Shown: piece by piece, positions 22,574 to 33,604 of the stretch
How positions within the stretch are numbered: position 1 is the first letter of the stretch
How the letters are laid out: every line of letters begins with the position of its first letter
Source of the DNA: Meconema thalassinum
Taxonomy: Eukaryota > Arthropoda > Insecta > Orthoptera > Tettigoniidae
DNA: 64,000 bases
Direction: 5' to 3'
Assembly: GCA_946902985.2 (NCBI GenBank)
Contig: OX336391.1
Coordinates: 148,193,545 to 148,257,544, forward strand
Notes under the pieces: model-generated
The model's database searches: none
What the model was told of the DNA's origin: nothing
The model's input: the letters and a program-made list of their open reading frames with translations, nothing else
Translations under genes and position numbers: made by a program

Positions 22574-22922
22574 TCAATATTTTGCCATGTCACGTCCATT
22601 TGGTGTTGCCTTCACCAGATCCTCCATGGTGCACAGTATAGGACACAGACTGCACTGAAGCAGATGACCCATAGTCTGTTCTTCACCGCATTCCCAAAGG
22701 ACCGAGTCGCAGCAAAAAAAACAAAACACATTTATGAATGTTGGGCTTCGTTCTGCCAACCCCAGATCGCAATCTATTGAGAGACTTCCAAGTTGTCCAA
22801 GCCTCTGTATGTCCTGCTGGGAGCCTTTCAGATGGAGCCATCCACTGAGTAATGTGGGGGCTTCTGGTCAACCAAGATGTAATCCTCAAAACCTGAGGTT
22901 TGGAGTAGCTGTCCGACAGTGA
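22574..22922 (-). pseudogene. Jockey/RTE-type LINE C-terminal relic
   Basis: In two minus-strand frames, LRITSWLTRSPHITQW … WKSLNRLRSGVGRTKPNIHK is followed by ECGEEQTMGHLLQCSLCP. The pattern NR.R.G.GR.K.N..K, then C.CG..Q.M.HLL.C..CP is the C-terminal zinc-like region of insect non-LTR retrotransposons. It is about 75% like 37890-38690 (+), so both derive from one family. A frameshift lies near 22720. Confidence 0.75.
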
Positions 22923-23034
22923 GCGCCCCGGACACTAAAATCAAGATTAATGGCCGAGGGGACCCGATGCGCTGAACACGCGTCACCCCATTATCTGCAG
23001 GCCAAATGGCTGGGCAGCGGTCGCTTGGTGGGCC
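22923..23034 (+). repeat. SINE tail, left half of the Gypsy target site
   Basis: It ends '…gcttggtgggcc' directly before the LTR. '…taggcccttcatgggctgta' resumes after the right LTR at 32657. Joined, they give a continuous retroposon 3' end, so the Gypsy element landed in an older repeat. Confidence 0.6.
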
Positions 23035-24448
23035 TGTAACGTGTTTTTCGAGGGGTTTTTATGCCACTGGCATAAGTCAGTAGGATGCCAGTCTATATTT
23101 ATTTACGCGGCAAATTGTTCAGCCAAGAGAATTTTTCATGTTAATTTATTATTATTATTAATTTATTATAATTATTATTAAGATATTTTTCGGAGCATTT
23201 TATAAAAATTATAAGCATACAGATAGGTTTTCTATGTCTTAGAAAACGCTATCAAGCAAATTATTACGAACGACAATATCATAGAAAATTATGTGATTAC
23301 GGAATTTTACGGAGTTTCGTCAGTTAGGATATTATGAGAGACATGACTCACTGGAAATTCAGATACGGGCTGATTCTTGTCAAGAAGTATTACGCAAGCG
23401 GGGTTGCAGCGTCAAGAAAAGGCGGATAGTTGGAACGGAAATCAACTTCATCATCCGTGCGCCGTGTGTAATGAGCCAGAGAAGGGGTAGTAGCTCGTGG
23501 GGGGCAGCCAATCAGTGGAGACCACGTAAGCTGGAAGTCGGTACCGAGGTGGGGAGCCGACGTGTGCATATATCGTTCGGCGCGCCGTGGAACGAGGACA
23601 ATCTGTGTAGAACTTGCCGAGTATGTTTGCACGCGGGAGTCGCTCCGATGTTCCGTGGAGTGGGGGAGAATCTGTGAAAGACTTGACTAGTTCGGTTGCA
23701 AGTGTGTGTCGCTCCAATGTTCCGTGGAGTGGAGAACTATCTGTTTAAAACTTAACCAGTTTGGTTGTACGAGGGTATGGCTCCGTTGTTAGGACCATAA
23801 AGTCACCAAATCATCAAATATCGACGGAGATGACGACGTCCAGGAGACTGTGGGAAGCACACAGCATCATCCAGTACGAGGGAAATGCTTTGGCAATTTC
23901 CAGTGGTAAGCGCGAATGACGCAGAAATACGCAATCTCTCATTTCTCTTTGTTTTATATTTCATATTTCAGTAACTTCATAGCTTGGGAATAAGAGTAAA
24001 ATCAATAATTTATTAGACTCCGTTTTCACGTAATTTTCTATCGGTAATATTAAAATCGCGACGCTCCAATTTAAATTTAAAAACTTATAATTATTATTAA
24101 TTTTGCTATACTTGTTTTATATAATAAATTCAATTCTTTTACAATGCAATCTTTGCTTTCAGTAGGTAGCATTAGATATAGACCAATTCCTTCTCCTGAT
24201 ACAATTGTTTGTTGGGTTAATGATCAAATCATACCACGATCTGAGTGAATTGATTCTTGAAGGTGTTCTACCAGAGCTAGACGTTGTTAAATACAAATTT
24301 AGATTTCAGCATTGCGTTGAGGTCTTGGCGCCCATTAAAACAACATAGCTTAGGCAAAGTCATACCGTAACACTTGTCACGCAAAAGTGAGGGCTATAGA
24401 AACCATTACATTTGTCGATACCAACATGGGGCATTAATAACTGCTACA
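23035..24448 (+). repeat. Gypsy left LTR
   Basis: It aligns without gaps to 31239-32652 at a constant offset of 8204. I count 5 mismatches in the first 1322 bases but 22 in the last 89. It contains an unused tRNA-Lys-like 'tggcgccca' near 24324-24335 and two units of a 38-bp repeat at its end. Minus-strand frames of 80-88 aa inside it recur in both LTRs and are not genes. Confidence 0.95.
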
Positions 24449-24475
24449 CTTGTCGCCGACAACTTGGGGCTGAAA
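24449..24475 (+). other. Probable primer-binding site
   Basis: Immediately after the LTR lies 'cttgtcgccgacaacttggg' then 'gctg'. It resembles the complement of a tRNA-Lys 3' end (TGGCGCC-CAACGTGGGGC) with a T for G and two extra bases. The match is imperfect and was judged by eye. Confidence 0.5.
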
Positions 24476-24757
24476 ACCTAATAACATTTGTGGAAGGAGA
24501 AGGGTATATATTTCTGTGCCTGTATTTTGGGGGTTATTTGTCTGTATCAGTGTATATCAATATGGGGGATGAGAAAGAAAGACAGATGAGATTACGTAGT
24601 GGTCATCATCGGGAGAGTGATGATACGAGCAGTATGTCGAGTGATGGTAGTACCGGGGTAGCGGAGGTAAATCCCGATACTGAAACAGGGAGTGTAGGCG
24701 GCCAACCAGAATTAAAAACTTTACTTCTCGAGTTTATGTATCAGAACAAAGTTAGTA

Positions 24758-25035
24758 GTGATGCCTTAAATGCAAGATTAGAACAAAACAGTAGGGAAAA
24801 TAAAGAAAGTACAGACGCTTTAAATGCTAAACTGGAACAAAACAACGCTAAATTAGAACAAAACAGTAGGGAAAATAAAGAAAGTACAGATGCCTTAAGT
24901 GCTAAATTAGAACAAAACAGTAGGGAAAATAGAGAGAGTAATGAAACTTTAAACGCCAGATTAGAACAAAACAGTAAGGAAAATAGAGAGAGTACTGAAA
25001 CTTTAAATGCTAAATTAGAACAAAACAGTAGGGAA
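24758..25035 (+). repeat. 54-bp coding tandem repeat in gag
   Basis: Five to six units encode 18 residues each (…LEQNSRENKEST…), one of them shortened by eight residues. 'ttagaacaaaacagtaggga' marks each unit. Confidence 0.9.
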
Positions 25036-25357
25036 ATGAGTGACAAATACGAACTGATTAGAGGTGAGATCAGGGGGGTGATGGAAGAAAAGGCTAAAGA
25101 GATTATTGCAGATGTAGACAGAAAATTAGGAAAAGTACAGGAGGAGTTGGAAATTAGAATCAGTACACAGGCTGAAAATTTAAAAGAACTAGTGCAACTG
25201 GAAACACAGCAGGTCAAAAAGCAATTGGGGGGAGAAATTGACAAAATTCAGGTAGCTACTAAAGAAGTTAAGGAACAGCTGGGGGGTAGAATTGAGAAAG
25301 TCCACTCACAAATAGTTGCAGAAGTAAATGATTTAAGAGAGAGTAATAGAGAGAGCA

Positions 25358-25690
25358 AGCCTCCGTGGCTTAGGCGGCAGCACGCCGGCCTCTCACCGCT
25401 GGGTCCGTGGTTCAAATCCCGGTCACTCCATGTGAGATCTGTCCTGGACAAAACGGAGGCAGACAGGTTTTTCTCCGGGTACTCCGGTTTTCCCTGTCAA
25501 AAATTTCATTCCAGGAACACTCTCCACTATCATTTCATTTCATCTGTCATTTATTTAATCATTGCCCCAGAGGAGTGCGTCAGGCCTCGGCAGCCGGCAC
25601 AGTCCATATCCTCGCCGCTAGATGGGGGCTTCATTCATTCCATTCGTGACCCGGTCGGAGACTGGAAGCAGGCTGTGGATTTTCATTTTC
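25358..25690 (+). mobile_element. SINE B, full length, inserted in gag
   Basis: The 333-bp SINE has a tRNA-like head (A-box 'tggcttaggcgg', B-box 'ggttcaaatcc') and a 3' end 'gaagcaggctgtggattttc'. It is flanked by the exact 13-bp duplication aatagagagagca at 25345-25357 and 25691-25703. The copy at 55230-55562 is also 333 bp and very similar, so the family is young. Confidence 0.95.
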
Positions 25691-26811
25691 AATAGAGAGA
25701 GCATTGGCAAGATTGAGGAGAAACAAGCAAAGCTATATGATAAAGTAGAAGAATCAGAAGGAAACATTAAATTAACAGTAAACAGTATTGAGAGGAAGGC
25801 TGAGGAGAAAATCGCAGAATTAGAGTTAAAATTAAAAGCTAGGATCAGGCAAGAAAATAGTCAGAATAGGCCAGTTTTTGTGAATAGCACACACAGGGAG
25901 GTAGAACTGGGTAAGTTCAGCAATCGACAGGGGTGCCCAATGGAGGTCATGACCACTATAGAAAATAAATTCGGGGAGAGGTTGGAAAATGGTAGTATTG
26001 AGTGGTGCCAGGTAGTTGAAATTTTAGAACAAGTGTTTGTGGGGGAAACGAGGAATTGGTTTGCTGTCTACAGAGACAAGTTTACTGATATCAATGATTT
26101 TAAAATGAAATTCTGTGAAAAGTTCTGGAATGAGGTTATTCAGTCGCAGCATCGTGAGGGAGTAGTGTGTGGTAAATATAACCCTAAAGGAAGCTCCACC
26201 ATGACCGAATACTTTTTAGGGCAGGTATTAGTGTGTAAATATCTGGATGGGTTGAAGGAGGAAAGTGATGTGGTAAGGTTGCTACTTAGGCACTTTCCCT
26301 ATAGGATCAAGGAGGCTGCTTGTATCCAGAATGTAAAGACAATATCACAAGTAGAAAATTTGTTAAGCACATTTGATGCACTAGGGAGAGGGGGTTATGA
26401 GGACAATTTCAATCGGAACCAGGGTAATAATAATAATCGACCTAATGAAGCCAGGCATCAAGAAGTTCAAGGGAACGGTGGCGAAGGGGCCAACGCTCAA
26501 AATAGAAATAATAATAATCAGCTAAATCAGAACAGAGGAAATGGCTATGGTAATCAGTATCAAGGGAGGAACAATGATTTCAGGGGAAATCAAGGGAGGA
26601 ACAATGATTACAGGGGAAATCAAGGGAGAAACAATGATTTCAGGGGAAATCAAGGGAGAAATTATAATGACAATAATTACAACCAGAATAGGGGTCAAGG
26701 AAGAGGACAGCCTAGTGGTAGTAATATACAGCCAAACAATGACAACACAGCCCAGAACAACCAGACCAGTTCAGTAGTTAGTAGTAGTACTACGGCCAGC
26801 TGTAGCGGTTC

Positions 26812-26818
26812 TTTAAAC
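26812..26818 (+). promoter_or_regulatory. -1 ribosomal frameshift heptamer TTTAAAC
   Basis: In the gag frame it is read T-TTA-AAC, the canonical X-XXY-YYZ slippery form. It lies 18 nt before the gag stop. The pol frame is exactly -1 relative to gag and is open from the heptamer through 28044. A weak stem (gctgc … gtagc, about 26829-26863) could lie downstream. Confidence 0.8.
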
Positions 26819-29800
26819 GCGAACCAGGCTGCGAAGTAAGGTCAGAATCTCAGTCTGTAGCATGCCCTGTCCATACAATTATACAGGAACCCTATGACCT
26901 AAATGTAAGAAATGAATTATTACATGAACTAAATGATGAAGGTATTATTCAGGAAGTGGTTAGTAAGAGCCCCATAGTTAAATTTAACGTGTCCGAGGCG
27001 TACACAGATGTTTTAATTGATAGTGGTTGTATGAAGAGTTGCATAAGTAGTGCATTTTATGATAAAATGAAAGGAACTGGAGTAAATTTTGAGGAGATGC
27101 CAATTAAAAGCACTTTTGTTATCACAGCTGTTGGGAAGAGGTCTAAAGTAATTTCTAAGCAAGTTTTAGTAGACATTAAAATTAATAATCATGTAGAGAA
27201 GCAGATTTGCCTTGTAATTCCAAATTTAGTATTCAGTGTTATCTTGGGTTCAGAGTGGCTAAGTAGAGTGTCTGGTAACTTATGTTATGATGTAGGGAGT
27301 TTGAAATTTAAATGGGGAGATTCTGAAGTAGAAGTAGCGTTCAATGACCATATTCAGAGAAGTAGTTGTGTAGGTGTGATTTGTACTTTAAATGAGATAT
27401 CGCCAGCCGTAGAGCGGGGTTCTCCATGTTTTGTGGGCAGTGTGATTACGAACGGTAGTCTAAAGGACTCGTTACGTGATGCTGCATTTCAGGGAAATAT
27501 AGAGGATGAACAGTGTGTTCGGCTCTATGATGTGTTATTGTGTAATATGAGAGTTTTTGAGGATCGCATTGGTATGGCCAATTGCTATACACATTCATTG
27601 AACGTTATTGATAGGTCAGTATTCACAGGACATAGATATCCTGTACCTTTCGCTTATCAGAGTGCAGTTGAGGCACAAATTAACCAGATGCTTGAAGATG
27701 GGATTATTGAGCACTCTAACAGTCCATATGTTAATTCTTTGATCACGGTACCCAAGACCGACGGAACTGTTCGTATTTGTTTAGACGCTCGTTTGGTTAA
27801 CAGTAGAATTAGTTCAGATCAGCTGAAATCTATGTCAATAGAGGAATTAATGCAAACATTTGAGGGGAAGAAGTATTTCACTTGTGTAGATTTGAGTTCC
27901 AGTTTTTGGCAAGTGCCACTTATGTACGAAGATAGACCATTTACAGCTTTTAGTCATAAATATAACCTTTATCAATTTTGTAGAACACCTTATGGGTTAA
28001 AGAGTAGTTCAGCAGCTTTAATTAGGGCTTTAAACATCGCATAGGGGATGACACAGGAGAGTTTGTAACCATTTACATAGATGATATGGTAATTAGTTCA
28101 CGCAGTTTTGAGGAGCATCTACGTCATTTAGATATAGTTTTTCAGAAGTTAGATCAGGCAGGGTTCACTTTGAAGCTGTCTAAGTCGTCATTCTGTCAGT
28201 CAGAAGTGACATTTTTAGGCCATAGAGTGTCTAGTAGAGGTGTAACACCAGAAGAAAGTAGGGTTAATAAGATACTTAACGCAGAGGTGCCACAGAATGT
28301 TAAACAGTTAAAAACTTACCTGGGAATTTGCAACTTTTTCAGGAGGTTCGTTCTTAAATACTCAGGGTTGGTAGAACCATTCAGGGAATTGCTTAAAAGT
28401 GGGACTCTGTGGAGATGGGAGTCCAAGCATGATCAGGCTTTTAGAGCGCTGAAGGAAGGTTTTGAGAAAGCTGTAGTGCTGAAATATCCGTTAAAAGATG
28501 GAATATGTGGTTATGATAGATGCTTCACATATAGGCATTGCTGGAGTATTATGTCAGAAAAATGATGAGGGTAATCTGTGCATTGTATCTTTAGCCTCGC
28601 GAGGACTGACAGCAGCAGAGAAAAGATACACGATTACTGAGTTAGAGCTTTTAGGTATTGTTTTCAGTTTAGGGAAATTTAGAATGTATTAAGTAGGGGG
28701 GAAATTTGAGATCCATACAGATCACCATGCATTACTGTATATGAGGACTTGTAAACTCAGTTCTAACAGAGTTAGTAGGTGGATTCTTGCTCTGCAGGAA
28801 TACGAATTCACAGTTAAAATATATTAAAGGTAAAGATAACATTCTTGCAGACATGCTATCGAGGGACACTAATTTATGTAGGGATTATCCTGTGGTTAAA
28901 GCAGAGGACGGTATTTTAATATGTGCATGTGTGGACAGTAGCAACAGGGCATCGTTACAGACACTGAGAAATATGCTAGTGGAGCAACGTGAGGACGTTA
29001 AGTTAAGGGAGCCACTGGCTAGGTTGGAAATAGGTGAAGAAGAGTATGTGAAAGTAGAACGGTTCACGTACAAGATGCAGGAAGGGCTTCTTGCAAGGAA
29101 ATGTAGGAATAATCGGTGGGCAATATGTGTTCCTGCCACTTTGCGGGAGGAGCTAATTTGGTTCATTCATAGGGAATTGGACACTTTGGTGCTGCCAAGG
29201 TCTTCTATGAAATTGGTCGTGACTTCATTTGGAGTAAAATGGGAAGGGATGTTAGGAGGATTTTAGCTAAGTGTGACACCTGTCAAAGGAGTAAATATCC
29301 AGTTAAATATTTAGTGGGGGAGAGATCTGCAGTTCTCACCAGTAGTCCCGGCGAACTACTGTGTGTGTGGATTTATTTGGCCCGATCGTTAAAGGACAGT
29401 ACGGTTACGAGTACATTTTTATAGTTATTGACGCTTTTAGTAAGTATGTCAAGCTATATCCGCTAAGGAAAGCCACAGGACTAGCGTGTAGCCGTCTGAT
29501 CATTAATAAGTATGTACCTGAGTTTGGCATTCCTCTCAGGATACTATCTGACAGTGGACCACAGTTTACTGCAAAGAAATGGAGAACCAGTATGCAGGAA
29601 GCTGGTATAACACACGTTCATTCCTCTGTAAGGTACCCTCAGGGTAATTCTGCAGAGCGTCCATTAAGGGAAGTGGCTCGTCTTTTTCGGACTCTAGTGC
29701 ATGACAAGCATGCGGCCTGGGTTGGACATCTTCCCAAGGTCGAGACTTGGCTGAATTCTGTCCAGCATGAGAGCACGAAATTGACGCCATACGAAGTTCA

Positions 29801-30164
29801 CTTCGGAAAAAGACCACAAAATGAACTAGAGAGGGTGTTGGGATTAAATGAGGGTAAGCAACCGGGGATGGATTACATTGTCCAGTTGACGAAACAGAAT
29901 TTATCTAAGTCAGCACAAAAGAGAATTCGCCAACAAAAAGAAACTAAATTTGACCTATTCGAGCCGGGAGACAGAGTCTTACTTAGAGTGCCGAAACAGT
30001 CAAATAAGCTAGAGAAAGTCATGTCCAAGTTCTTTTATCTCTACGAGGGCCCATTTATAGTTTCCAAACGTATTGGGAAAACAGCATATGTGCTGGAGAA
30101 TAGTGAGGGAAACAGATTATACGGGACGTATAATATACATAGTCTCCGAAAGTATGTGTCATAA
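26819..30164 (+). pseudogene. Gypsy pol (protease, RT, RNase H, integrase), broken
   Basis: Pol supplies the enzymes for copying and integration. The protease core is VLIDSGCMKSC near 27010. RT shows PKTDGTVRICLDAR, then CVDLSSSFWQVPL (27881) and YIDD (28074-28085). RNase H shows MIDAS, ITELELLG and IHTDHHAL. Integrase shows a His-Cys zinc region (CDTCQ near 29271), Asp in CVDLFGP (29362), Asp at 29550 and Glu at 29655, then a GPF/Y-like end (GPFIVSKRIGKTAYVLEN). Thirty-four residues separate the last two acidic residues by my count. Frameshifts occur near 28042, 28500, 28822, 29180 and 29350, and TAA at 28690-28692 lies in RNase H. Long uncorrected reads could create some of these, but the stop is a substitution. 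Confidence 0.93.
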
Positions 30165-31238
30165 AGTGAGGATGTTTAGCTGGCGAGCCAGCCTATCAAA
30201 TGAGTAAGTGTGGTATTTGGTGCGTGGGAGGAGATGGTCTTCCAGGCAGGCGTATCAGAAGTCACACAGGGGGGTAGTATGTAAGTAAATGAGAGTTTTT
30301 AAGGTACAGGGAAACATGACGGGATTGTCGGATGCTCTTGAGCACTAAAATGTCTCGATACACCAAGGCCAGAATTTGGTAGCGCTGGTGAATTCCCATT
30401 TGTCCCCAAGAGATGGGTGAGCGCTTGGACAGGGTATTTTTGCTTAAGGCGTCCACGGGACAAAAGATGGGCCATCAGAATGCGAGACAGTCCTTCATGA
30501 AACTCATACATAACGGCACACGTGATTTCTGTTTACGGCCTCGCCATGTAGGATTTTTAAGTGAGTAATTTAAGGTAATTTGTACAATGGTATTATTTGT
30601 GTGAGGAGAACGGGTCTGTGTTGAGAACTAGTATTAAGTAGAATATGGTCTACGGGAACTTAACAAGACAGGGCGATTACGGCACAGAAATATTTGGTGT
30701 TATATGTAATGCGCATTTACTGTTTTTTTTTTTCAGAAGTCAATATTAATTTCATCTTTTATGAAGAGAGATCAAGTATTATGGTCACGAGGCGCTGCCA
30801 CAATAGTGTGATCGTGTGCTCAGTGATAAGTGAGATTAAATTTCACCATAAGGAAGGGGCCTCCAGTGAAATTAGGAAGTTCTATGGTGATATAAATATA
30901 TCAGAACACCTTCAATGCGTGTGATATGACATCATAAATACATAGTGCTCACACATTAATTATGTCTATTTCTCCAACATAGAGAAATTTGAGAGGCGGA
31001 AATATCGGTGGAACACTATTCTATATGAGAAACATTGGACTGGTTTCAAAGTGCAATCCATAGTGACAACAAACTTTGACGCAAAGTGCGTGAAGAAAAA
31101 TTATGAGTGTATATATCTGTAATTTATGGTGATTTCATTTATGTAATATGTATTTTGGATGGGGTTTATTAACGTGTCTGGGATAATCGGATAATGGACC
31201 GTCGTCACGGTAAATCATCCGATGATCCGAGGCGAATA
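30165..31238 (+). other. Gypsy 3' internal region, no env
   Basis: 1.07 kb between the pol stop and the right LTR has no frame above 76 codons and no membrane-protein signal. It ends 'gatgatccgaggcgaata', a poor polypurine tract. Confidence 0.7.
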
Positions 31239-32652
31239 TGTAACGTGTTTTTCGAGTGGTTTTTATGCCACTGGCATAAGTCAGTAGGATGCCAGTCTAT
31301 ATTTATTTACGCGGCAAATTGTTCAGCCGAGAGAATTTTTCATGTTAATTTATTATTATTATTAATTTATTATAATTATTATTAAGATATTTTTCGGAGC
31401 ATTTTATAAAAATTATAAGCATACAGATAGGTTTTCTATGTCTTAGAAAACGCTATCAAGCAAATTATTACGAACGACAATATCATAGAAAATTATGTGA
31501 TTACGGAATTTTACGGAGTTTCGTCAGTTAGGATATTATGAGAGACATGACTCACTGGAAATTCAGATACGGGCTGATTCTTGTCAAGAAGTATTACGCA
31601 AGCGGGGTTGCAGCGTCAAGAAAAGGCGGATAGTTGGAACGGAAATCGACTTCATCATCCGCGCGCCGTGTGTAATGAGCCAGAGAAGGGGTAGTAGCTC
31701 GTGGGGGGCAGCCAATCAGTGGAGACCACGTAAGCTGGAAGTCGGTACCGAGGTGGGGAGCCGACGTGTGCATATATCGTTCGGCGCGCCGTGGAACGAG
31801 GACAATCTGTGTAGAACTTGCCGAGTATGTTTGCACGCGGGAGTCGCTCCGATGTTCCGTGGAGTGGGGGAGAATCTGTGAAAGACTTGACTAGTTCGGT
31901 TGCAAGTGTGTGTCGCTCCAATGTTCCGTGGAGTGGAGAACTATCTGTTTAAAACTTAACCAGTTTGGTTGTACGAGGGTATGGCTCCGTTGTTAGGACC
32001 ATAAAGTCACCAAATCATCAAATATCGACGGAGATGACGACGTCCAGGAGACTGTGGGAAGCACACAGCATCATCCAGTACGAGGGAAATGCTTTGGCAA
32101 TTTCCAGTGGTAAGCGCGAATGACGCAGAAATACGCAATCTCTCATTTCTCTTTGTTTTATATTTCATATTTCAGTAACTTCATAGCTTGGGAATAAGAG
32201 TAAAATCAATAATTTATTAGACTCCGTTTTCACGTAATTTTCTATCGGTAATATTAAAATCGCGACGCTCCAATTTAAATTTAAAAACTTATAATTATTA
32301 TTAATTTTGCTATACTTGTTTTATATAATAAATTCAATTCTTTTACAATGCAATCTTTGCTTTCAGTAGGTAGCATTAGATATAGACCAATTCCTTCTCC
32401 TGATACAATTGTTTGTTGGGTTAATGATCAAATCATACCACGATCTGAGTGAATTGATTCTTGAAGGTGTTCTACCAGAGCTAGACGTTGTTAAATACAA
32501 ATTTAGATTTCAGCATTGCGTTGAGGTCTTGGCGCCCATTAAAACAACATAGTTTAGGCAAAGGTAAACAGCTACATTTATCACCCAACAGTTAGGGGCA
32601 GCCAAACCGTTACACTTGTCGATACCAACATGGGGTATTAATTAACGCTACA
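31239..32652 (+). repeat. Gypsy right LTR
   Basis: Same length as the left LTR. The last 89 bases carry a divergent version of the 38-bp repeats and end CGCTACA, followed by the target duplication GGCC. Confidence 0.95.
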
Positions 32653-32656
32653 GGCC

Positions 32657-32720
32657 TAGGCCCTTCATGGGCTGTAATGCCACGTATTTTTTATGGGATT
32701 GTTCACACATTTTGCAGAAA
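32657..32720 (+). repeat. SINE tail, right half of the Gypsy target site
   Basis: It continues the retroposon 3' end broken at 23034. Confidence 0.5.
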
Positions 32721-33049
32721 GAAAACCTTTCTTACCACCATGAAATGTCAAGCCTAGCATGTTTATTATTGAACAAAAATAAACGCATGACATTATATAT
32801 CAATGTTTCATGCTAATATAACAGGAATAACGCATGGATCATACATGGAAAAAATATGTTGGTTTTTTTTTCAAGTGTAGTTTGTTAAATCTCTAGGCCG
32901 GGCTCTATTATAGTGTAGTAGTAAGCAACAGGTTATAATCCATAAATCCAAGACACGCGACGATTATTATCTGACAATGACATCTGCGTTCCTCCATAAA
33001 TCCTATTTAATAGTCCTAAGTTTCGCAGTAACGTTCATAAACGAATATA
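32721..33049. other. No recognisable feature
   Basis: AT-rich; nothing identified. Confidence 0.5.
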
Positions 33050-33425
33050 GTTGTTGTTTCATTTAGGGACTTAGTGTCATCGTGGTCATGTAGCCCCGTT
33101 TACTTAGGTGTGTGTGTAATTTGACTGATAACCTGTGTTATTGTGACGGCTGTATTAGTGTGTAATTATGAGGATTGGGAAGGAGGCGGCCGTGGCCTTA
33201 ATTTTGAAACCATTCCTGAATTCGCCTGGAGTAGAAGTGGGAAAACCACGTAAAACCACTTCCTGGATGGCTGAGGTGGGAATCGAACCCACCTCTTCTC
33301 AGATTTGTCCCACAAGGCTGAGTGTACCCCCTCAAAACAGAATTAAATTTCTTGGCAGAACCGATAATGAAACCCAGGTCTCCGCGGTGACAACCAAGAA
33401 TGCTAGCCACTATGGAACGTGGCGG
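33050..33425 (-). repeat. SINE D, minus strand
   Basis: On the minus strand, a head near 33415, the D body with 'gtggttttacgtggttttcc' and a box 'gggttcgattccca' (near 33285) lead to the D 3' end 'acggggctacatgacc'. The first B box is eroded. Confidence 0.75.
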
Positions 33426-33604
33426 ACATCCAGATGGACGAATATAACAGGGGGTGATAGGAGCCGTCGACCCCCTTTGAAACCCACCTCAAAAATATAC
33501 TTGAAACTTAGCTTTTGGCAAAGAAATAATAATTAATAAATCCGAACAGAAAATGGGGTTAACTTGCCCTCTAATATCAATTGAACCAGCAATCGTTTAA
33601 AATT

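Larger units (their letters stand above)
24562..26839 (+). pseudogene. Gypsy gag, interrupted by a SINE
   Basis: Gag forms the particle and packages RNA. I start it at the ATG at 24562 (MGDEKERQMRLRSG), since the longer frame to 24412 begins inside the LTR. Residues about 66-160 are five to six copies of an 18-residue repeat (ALNAKLEQNSRENKEST), predicted coiled coil. The SINE follows at 25358-25690, then the capsid-like part. The C-terminus is Asn/Gln/Arg/Gly-rich with four NQGRNNDFRG-type decamers. No CCHC zinc knuckle is visible. The SINE plus its 13-bp duplication is 346 bp (3n+1), and the frame does move by one across it. Gag was therefore open (about 643 codons) before insertion. It ends with TAA at 26837-26839. 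Confidence 0.9.
23035..32652 (+). mobile_element. Ty3/Gypsy-type LTR retrotransposon, defective
   Basis: Two 1414-bp LTRs (23035-24448 and 31239-32652) begin TGTAAC and end GCTACA. They bracket a 6.8-kb interior and are flanked by the 4-bp duplication GGCC (23031-23034 and 32653-32656). The interior holds gag, a -1 frameshift site and pol with domain order protease, RT, RNase H, integrase. That order and the GPF/Y-like end of integrase place it in Ty3/Gypsy. No env frame follows pol. A SINE B in gag and several frameshifts and one stop in pol make it inactive. The polypurine tract is not obvious: the bases before the right LTR are only 'tccgaggcgaata'. Confidence 0.95.

Noticed and set aside
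23390..23717. Overlapping 80-88 codon frames, repeated at 31594-31921
   Set aside because: They lie wholly in the two LTRs, in both strands and several frames, and have no protein similarity. They are shared only because the LTRs are identical there.
24324..24340. tggcgccca as the primer-binding site
   Set aside because: The same bases are in the right LTR, and both copies continue another 110 bp to matching GCTACA ends with a GGCC duplication. The site is therefore within the LTR.
24412..24561. Upstream extension of gag to 24412
   Set aside because: It begins inside the LTR and crosses the probable primer-binding site. The ATG at 24562 starts a typical charged Gag N-terminus.
24741..25244. 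167-codon minus-strand frame opposite gag
   Set aside because: Ser/Leu/Phe-rich shadow of the gag coiled-coil repeat.
30165..31238. An env gene in the Gypsy element
   Set aside because: Longest frame is 76 codons with no signal peptide or membrane segment pattern of an envelope.
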